Source of the DNA: Ktedonobacter racemifer DSM 44963
Lineage (GTDB): Bacteria; Chloroflexota; Ktedonobacteria; Ktedonobacterales; Ktedonobacteraceae
DNA: 64,000 bases
Reading direction: 5' to 3'
Assembly (NCBI RefSeq): GCF_000178855.1
Contig: NZ_ADVG01000001.1
Coordinates: 3,323,481 to 3,387,480 of the forward strand
A program made the position numbers and the translations under genes. Position 1 is the stretch's first letter, and each line of letters starts with the position of its first letter. Shown piece after piece: positions 59,893-64,000 of the stretch. The notes under the pieces are model-generated. The model was not told the origin of the DNA. It saw only the letters and a list, made by a program, of their open reading frames with translations, and did no database searches.

Positions 59893-60848
59893 AGCTCTTG
59901 CTCCAGTTGGCGCAGCATGGCTTTCTTCCCACGCTGGATCATCGCCACAAAGCGCTCATTGCTGGGTCCCCTGGCCTTCCAGCGCACCAGTACATCGTTC
60001 CAGGTACAGGGTCCCTCCTCTAGAAGCCAGCGTTTATGCGTGGCATCGAAATGAGCGGGAAAAGCACAGTCGATCACATACTTTTGTTGTTCAGCGTCGT
60101 AGTGAGCTGGCACCTTGAGTTGCAACTCCTCGCAAAGAGGAACCGCGGTCGACATCCAGATCTGGCGCAGCTCGTCGTTGCTATGCCCCTTAAAGCCATA
60201 CTCCAGCTGCTCGGTATGCTTTTTCATCGTATCGGGGAGACCAAACCACTCAACCGTCAACAGAAACATCCAATTGACCGCGTTTTGCAGCAACTCGTGT
60301 CCTGCGCGATCTTTATTGAGGCGACGCATCCACTGCTCGCCATGCCGCAGGTGGAAGGTTTCCTCTTTATCAACCTTGAGCAGGGCGCGCTTCCAGGGGC
60401 CAAAGGTCGTGCTTTGATAGACATCGCTGAGGAGGGTGTAACCCGCGCGGTCATAGAAGGCATTCGCGACGATCAGTTCGACCCAGCTCTCCAGCGGCAC
60501 ATCAAAGGCATAGGGATACTTAAACTTGGCGGGCTCGCGCTCAAAGATTAGCTCTTCAGTGTTGACTCCCAGGTCGCGTAGAAGGCGGTAGGCGATATGC
60601 GCATGGCCTAGTTCGTCCTGGATAATCGAGATCGCCGAGCCGAAGGCATTGAGGGAGGGCGCGTGAATAGCGGCATTATAGTAGGCAGGTGAACTGATGA
60701 GTTCAGTATCGGCGGAGACCGTCAAGATACGCTTGATCCCTTCAAGATACAGCGGACTCATATGCTCAACCGATTCAATTAACTGTTGCTTGCGAATACG
60801 TTGCAGCAGAGCCTCCTCGCTCTGGAGCGTTGGGATCGCGGTAGTCAT
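59889..60848 (-). CDS. paaA: 1,2-phenylacetyl-CoA epoxidase catalytic subunit PaaA
   Basis: PaaA is the di-iron monooxygenase that epoxidises the aromatic ring of phenylacetyl-CoA. The 319-residue protein has two ExxH iron motifs: IIQDELGHAH (Glu79, His82) and KEETFHLRHG (Glu163, His166), with further ligands upstream. Length matches E. coli PaaA (309). It is the first gene of the operon: AAGGAGTGACGAG lies before ATG 60848, and paaD overlaps its stop by four bases. No PaaE reductase or PaaK ligase is encoded in the window. Confidence 0.95.
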   Translation of the reverse strand: MTTAIPTLQSEEALLQRIRKQQLIESVEHMSPLYLEGIKRILTVSADTELISSPAYYNAAIHAPSLNAFGSAISIIQDELGHAHIAYRLLRDLGVNTEELIFEREPAKFKYPYAFDVPLESWVELIVANAFYDRAGYTLLSDVYQSTTFGPWKRALLKVDKEETFHLRHGEQWMRRLNKDRAGHELLQNAVNWMFLLTVEWFGLPDTMKKHTEQLEYGFKGHSNDELRQIWMSTAVPLCEELQLKVPAHYDAEQQKYVIDCAFPAHFDATHKRWLLEEGPCTWNDVLVRWKARGPSNERFVAMIQRGKKAMLRQLEQEL

Positions 60849-60949
60849 GACTCGTCACTCCTTCTCGTCTACATTGAACAAGCAGGAACCGCCCTTGAAG
60901 ATGGGTAGAGCATACCATCCATCCTCTTACCTCAGCATACCACACCGGT

Positions 60950-60969
60950 ATATCTCCATATGGACATAT
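60950..60969 (-). promoter_or_regulatory. Candidate operator upstream of paaA
   Basis: A 20-bp dyad, ATATCTCCATATGGACATAT (core TCCATATGGA perfectly symmetric, one mismatch pair in the outer part), lies about 100 bp upstream of the paaA start. TetR/PaaR- or GntR/PaaX-type repressors control many paa operons, but no regulator gene is adjacent. Confidence 0.5.
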
Positions 60970-61008
60970 TCATTGTATGTTGTAGCACAGGAAAAAGTCA
61001 AGGAGAGC

Positions 61009-61070
61009 AAAAGAACCCATACAAGAAAGCTGGCAGAATGCTCTGCCAGCTTTCTTGTATGGGTTCTTTT
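61009..61070. terminator. Hairpin terminator of the lytic transglycosylase gene
   Basis: AAAAGAACCCATACAAG and a further 11 bp pair perfectly with the complement across a six-base AATGCT loop. A-run and T-run ends suit termination on the minus strand. The stop codon touches its right end. Confidence 0.88.
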
Positions 61071-62136
61071 AAATGCCCATGATCTTGGTCAAGTAGTTGC
61101 GCGTCTCGGCGGGTAAATAATTCATCCAGTTCGCCCCGCCCTGATTGACAGCGTTCTGCACAACTCCAGAGCCTGCGTTATAGGAGGCCAGGGCCTTGGC
61201 ATAGTCACCGCCCCACTGGTCGCGTAACTGCGCCATATATTTGGCCGCACCATAGAGCGCCTGCACCGGGTCCCAGGGATTGAAGCCCAGGCCCGCTGCG
61301 GTAGAAGGAAGGAACTGCGCGATACCGACCGCGCCCGCCGGCGAGACGGCGTTGGGATTAAAACTGCTCTCGGAGTAGATCTGGCGCACAAAATAGTCAG
61401 GATTAATCCCATACTTCGCCGCAGCCTCACGTGCGATCTGCACATACTGATTGGTCGAAAGCTGTGATGGGACACCAGCCGGAACGCCAGCCGATTGTGG
61501 GGGATTGGCAGCTTTATCCTCCTGGTGAGAAGGAACGTTCCAACTATTAATTGGTGACTGAGCCAAGTTCATAAGATCCGTCAATGGATTACTGGTCTGC
61601 CCTCCACCTAAAGGAGTCAAGGAGAGCAAAGAGGTCAGGACCACACCGCACAACGCCCCTAGAACAATTGCATAGCGGAGCTGTGAGTTAATCCTCCTCA
61701 CAGGCTTCAGGTCTTCCGTGTGACGCTCTGACTCGGGCAGAAGCGTGGTCGTCCGGCGCGAAGCTTTCGGCTTCTTGCCAGGGATTACAAGATATTTTGC
61801 GGCGGCGGTCTGCCGCTCGGGTGCAGACTGAAGGGCAGAGGTAACAAGGGCCTGCGTCGTTGCCACATCGTAGAGCACACGTGTCGAAGCAGGCTGGATC
61901 GGACCCGTTGTCATAGTGCCTGGCTGAAATGTGGAGGCGAGCGATCTCGTGTACTGAGGTGGGAGGGTAGTAGTGTTGGGCGCAGAAACCGATTGTGTAT
62001 TGGCACCATCTACTGCGGCAGCGGATGTAATGGGAGGGAAGAGAGCATTGGTGTGAATAGGGCGCTCAGTCGTCACTTCATCCGTAGAAGTCCCTTCCAC
62101 ACGGCTAAACGACGGGAGAGAGCGAAATTGCGACAT
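61069..62136 (-). CDS. Membrane-anchored lytic transglycosylase (Slt/GEWL domain)
   Basis: Lytic transglycosylases cleave peptidoglycan to anhydro-muropeptides. The 355-residue protein has a disordered Thr/Pro/Ala-rich N-terminus of about 150 residues, one TM helix (about 153-173), a short linker and a C-terminal SLT domain (about 230-350) with catalytic Glu256 in QIYSESSFNP, AVSPAGAVGIAQFLPSTA and ALASYNAGSG. It is oriented to act outside the membrane. GAGGTAGG precedes ATG 62136. The gene is monocistronic; upstream lies a composite hairpin element. Confidence 0.92.
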   Translation of the reverse strand: MSQFRSLPSFSRVEGTSTDEVTTERPIHTNALFPPITSAAAVDGANTQSVSAPNTTTLPPQYTRSLASTFQPGTMTTGPIQPASTRVLYDVATTQALVTSALQSAPERQTAAAKYLVIPGKKPKASRRTTTLLPESERHTEDLKPVRRINSQLRYAIVLGALCGVVLTSLLSLTPLGGGQTSNPLTDLMNLAQSPINSWNVPSHQEDKAANPPQSAGVPAGVPSQLSTNQYVQIAREAAAKYGINPDYFVRQIYSESSFNPNAVSPAGAVGIAQFLPSTAAGLGFNPWDPVQALYGAAKYMAQLRDQWGGDYAKALASYNAGSGVVQNAVNQGGANWMNYLPAETRNYLTKIMGI

Positions 62137-62350
62137 AACCTACCTCATTACTACAATAAACTACCTACTGGGAATGAGTCTAAACGATGTGGATGCGCTC
62201 GTCAATTTTCCGCCGTCAACTGGGTGAAAAGTAATATGGTAAAGCACAGCAATTTTTAACCATAGCTTATGCATAATCATATACTTAAAGCAGATATATC
62301 TTGATACTTACTTTTGGGCAACAGCTAATATCATATGCGCATTCGTGAAT

Positions 62351-62434
62351 GACTTCTCGCGCCTGCGGCGCTCGCTTTAGAGGAGATGTGGAGGATGTTG
62401 GGAGCCTGCGGCTCCCAACATCCTCCACATCTCC
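62351..62434. repeat. REP-like head plus 25-bp-arm hairpin
   Basis: The head GACTTCTCGCGCCTGCGGCG with CTCGC (62351-62375) is followed by a perfect hairpin (arms 62382-62406 and 62410-62434; TGC loop closed by AGCC/GGCT). It lies upstream of the lytic transglycosylase gene and downstream of the GH57 gene, which already has its own terminator at 62479. Confidence 0.9.
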
Positions 62435-62478
62435 TTTTTAGGCATCTGAAAAAGTACCTTGCATATGAGGTTAAACAA

Positions 62479-62516
62479 AAAGAAGCCCGGCAGGAGGTTA
62501 CCTGCCGGGCTTCTTT
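62479..62516 (-). terminator. Intrinsic terminator of the GH57 gene
   Basis: AAAGAAGCCCGGCAGG pairs perfectly with its complement (six-base AGGTTA loop), and the minus strand continues TTTTTGTTTAA. It touches the GH57 stop codon. Confidence 0.92.
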
Positions 62517-62517
62517 G

Positions 62518-63945
62518 TTAGCTCTTCGGGGTCGGGGTAGGAGCAGCTAGCTCGCGCTGGCGCCTCCTGGGGCGAGGTTTAGGCGTCGCAAATGAAGCCT
62601 CCTCCTGGAGCACATCAGCGTCAACAGGAGCGTGTTGCCTCTTTAAGGGACGCGCGCGGGGTTTCACACGACGGGCCGCACGGGCTGGAAGATAGGGCTC
62701 CATCGCGTGCAGTGTGTTCAGGTATACCTGCTGTTGCTCATAGATTAGCTCAGGAACTTCCAGGTGCCGCCATTCACGAGGAAGAAACGGCGCGATCTGG
62801 GCGCTGACATCGGCATAACGTAGGTGATCCACCTGGCTCAACCAGTGGGCAATATCAACTAGTGCGGGCTGCTCGGTCAGGCGAGCCATATTATGAACCG
62901 CACTCATCAACTGGAGCAAGCGCCGCTGCGCGGAGGTTGCTACATACTCTGAGCCACCTTCGGGATCGAGCGAGCCACCTTGTAGCGCTGGCGTGACTGG
63001 AAGTGGCAGATAATATGCCCCCGCCAGGTGACGCTCGCCCAACTCACTTAGCGTATGCGTCTGTATCCCAATGTGCTCTAGCTCGCCTGGCAGGGCACGC
63101 AAAAAGTCGAAGATACCGCTTCCGCGACTATGCCGCTCACCAAATGTCTCAAAGTCCCAGCCCAGCACTAGCTGCTCACCGGGGGTCTGAGCTAACCATG
63201 AGGCATATGTGGTGGCATAGAGGGGGAAATCGGACCAGCGTATATCACTGAAGCGTACGCCGACATCATCACTCAACTGGCGATGGCGGGCAAACAAGAG
63301 CGGAGCATGTGATGAACGCTCTTCTCTCGCTCTCAGGCGCCTGGCGGCAATCGGGCGTGCATAGGCTCCCTCGTCGCCATAACGATAGAGGTAGGTACAG
63401 TCACGCCAGCCCAGGATATGCGCCTGCCCATCCATCAGCGCGCCTTGAAAACCAGCGGCATCCAGAGCATTGTATAGCGGGGCCGACATAGCCAGTTCAG
63501 TGCTATCCACAATGTGTGGACGCTTGCCAAAAATTGTATGAAGATCCTCAGCCATCTTGCGCATACTGGCCTCAAAGGCAGGCAGATCGAAGAGGAAAAG
63601 CAGGCTATGATAGGGTTCAACTCCCAATAATTCAACACGCTCTTCCGCCACCAGTTCGCGGAAGAGATCCAGCAAGGATGGCTCCCACGCCTGAGCTTGT
63701 TGGAGGAACGAGAGGGAGAAACCAATAGACAAACGCAGGCCATGACGAACCAGGTCCAGGAACATCCTTGTAGCTGGATAATAACAGTTCTGAGCAACCT
63801 GTCGAAAATAGCGCTCATTTAGCGCCTCGTCGAAGAGACAACGAGCTATATCCTCAAGGGAGGCCCCGCGCGGTATAGGTTGCGCGGGGAGTTTTAAACG
63901 ACGAGGTTGATGGACTACGGTATAGAGCGCGACATCCGCGACCAT
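62518..63945 (-). CDS. Glycoside hydrolase family 57 protein (alpha-amylase type)
   Basis: GH57 enzymes act on alpha-1,4/1,6-glucans. The 475-residue protein has the N-terminal HQPRRLKLP motif, the nucleophile motif as VDSTELAMSA (Glu150), and the acid/base motif LGWDFETFGERH (Asp264), in positions matching the family. A basic, Pro-rich C-terminal tail of about 65 residues (RRVKPRARPLKRQ onward) is unusual and possibly disordered. The precise activity (alpha-amylase, branching enzyme, 4-alpha-glucanotransferase) is not resolvable. GAGAGGA precedes ATG 63945. A probable upstream gene ends 18 bp before it on the same strand, suggesting an operon. Confidence 0.9.
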   Translation of the reverse strand: MVADVALYTVVHQPRRLKLPAQPIPRGASLEDIARCLFDEALNERYFRQVAQNCYYPATRMFLDLVRHGLRLSIGFSLSFLQQAQAWEPSLLDLFRELVAEERVELLGVEPYHSLLFLFDLPAFEASMRKMAEDLHTIFGKRPHIVDSTELAMSAPLYNALDAAGFQGALMDGQAHILGWRDCTYLYRYGDEGAYARPIAARRLRAREERSSHAPLLFARHRQLSDDVGVRFSDIRWSDFPLYATTYASWLAQTPGEQLVLGWDFETFGERHSRGSGIFDFLRALPGELEHIGIQTHTLSELGERHLAGAYYLPLPVTPALQGGSLDPEGGSEYVATSAQRRLLQLMSAVHNMARLTEQPALVDIAHWLSQVDHLRYADVSAQIAPFLPREWRHLEVPELIYEQQQVYLNTLHAMEPYLPARAARRVKPRARPLKRQHAPVDADVLQEEASFATPKPRPRRRQRELAAPTPTPKS

Positions 63946-63963
63946 AAAACCGTCCTCTCAAAA

Positions 63964-64000
63964 CTAGACGCCATGCTTCTCCGCGACCTTTTCCTCCGCC
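63964..64000 (-). CDS. 3' end of an upstream gene (partial)
   Basis: The minus strand at the right edge reads AEEKVAEKHGV followed by a TAG at 63964-63966, 18 bp before the GH57 start. This looks like the end of a coding region, plausibly a partner in glycan metabolism, but only about 12 codons are visible. Confidence 0.35.
   Translation of the reverse strand, partial: AEEKVAEKHGV

Overview
The window is a 64 kb bacterial chromosome segment of roughly 54% GC by eye, with no rRNA, tRNA, CRISPR array, prophage or intact insertion sequence. The gene mix suggests a filamentous, heterotrophic member of the Chloroflexota, most likely class Ktedonobacteria. It includes a Min system, FHA/PP2C signalling, F420-type LLM oxidoreductase, an MmyB-type XRE regulator, a Bacillus-like fadN/fadA/fadE set, phenylacetyl-CoA epoxidase genes, many proteins with large Pro/Ser/Thr-rich tails, and numerous intergenic palindromes. 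That assignment is inference: no phylogenetic marker was compared.

Layout. 1-5.6 kb: metallo-beta-lactamase and NUDIX hydrolases, shikimate dehydrogenase (aroE), a fumarylacetoacetate-hydrolase-family enzyme convergent with a two-domain extradiol dioxygenase, and a small membrane protein. 5.6-9.1 kb: a gene-poor stretch, then minC-minD-minE. 9.4-20.3 kb: an aldose epimerase, ftsH, a hot-dog thioesterase, a coiled-coil protein, a PAP2 phosphatase, a GNAT enzyme, a KAS III-like synthase, an MBL hydrolase and a two-FHA membrane protein. 20.8-28 kb: regulators (OmpR-type response regulator, a degenerate GGDEF/GspE_N protein, an excisionase-type HTH, an HTH-GAF protein), a methyltransferase and a small conserved-looking protein. 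28.5-38 kb: an orphan sugar-type ABC ATPase and a complete beta-oxidation operon (fadD, acyl-CoA dehydrogenase, MaoC, thiolase, fadN) with a divergent XRE/MmyB regulator. 39-55 kb: mixed housekeeping and transport genes (alpha/beta hydrolase, sugar isomerase, M48 protease, LLM oxidoreductase, msrA, a truncated larC, Na+/H+ antiporter, PP2C phosphatase, PstS-like lipoprotein, EamA transporter, HAMP receptor). 55-61 kb: a crotonase, a TipAS-type MerR regulator and a translationally coupled paa operon (paaA-paaD-paaB-paaC-Zn ribbon-enoyl-CoA hydratase). 61-64 kb: lytic transglycosylase and GH57 glycosidase.

The most unusual signal is not a gene. Many intergenic gaps hold a long, near-perfect hairpin (arms of 24-34 bp) whose arms are unique to each locus but whose architecture is constant: a G-rich 5' arm and often a three-base loop closed by GGC/GCC. 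Many carry a flanking REP-like head resembling ACTTCTCGC-(hairpin)-GCTCGC. Several lie between divergent genes, where they cannot be terminators. A second family is a 70-bp cloverleaf-like element in two copies with a compensatory base-pair change. A third is a TGTAGGGTCC-ended miniature palindromic element in two copies, one of which supplies the stop codon of a shortened larC.

Functionally the window leans towards acyl-CoA and aromatic acid catabolism. Phenylacetyl-CoA ring epoxidation and fatty-acid beta-oxidation each sit in one operon, and each has a visible candidate regulatory site or regulator beside it.
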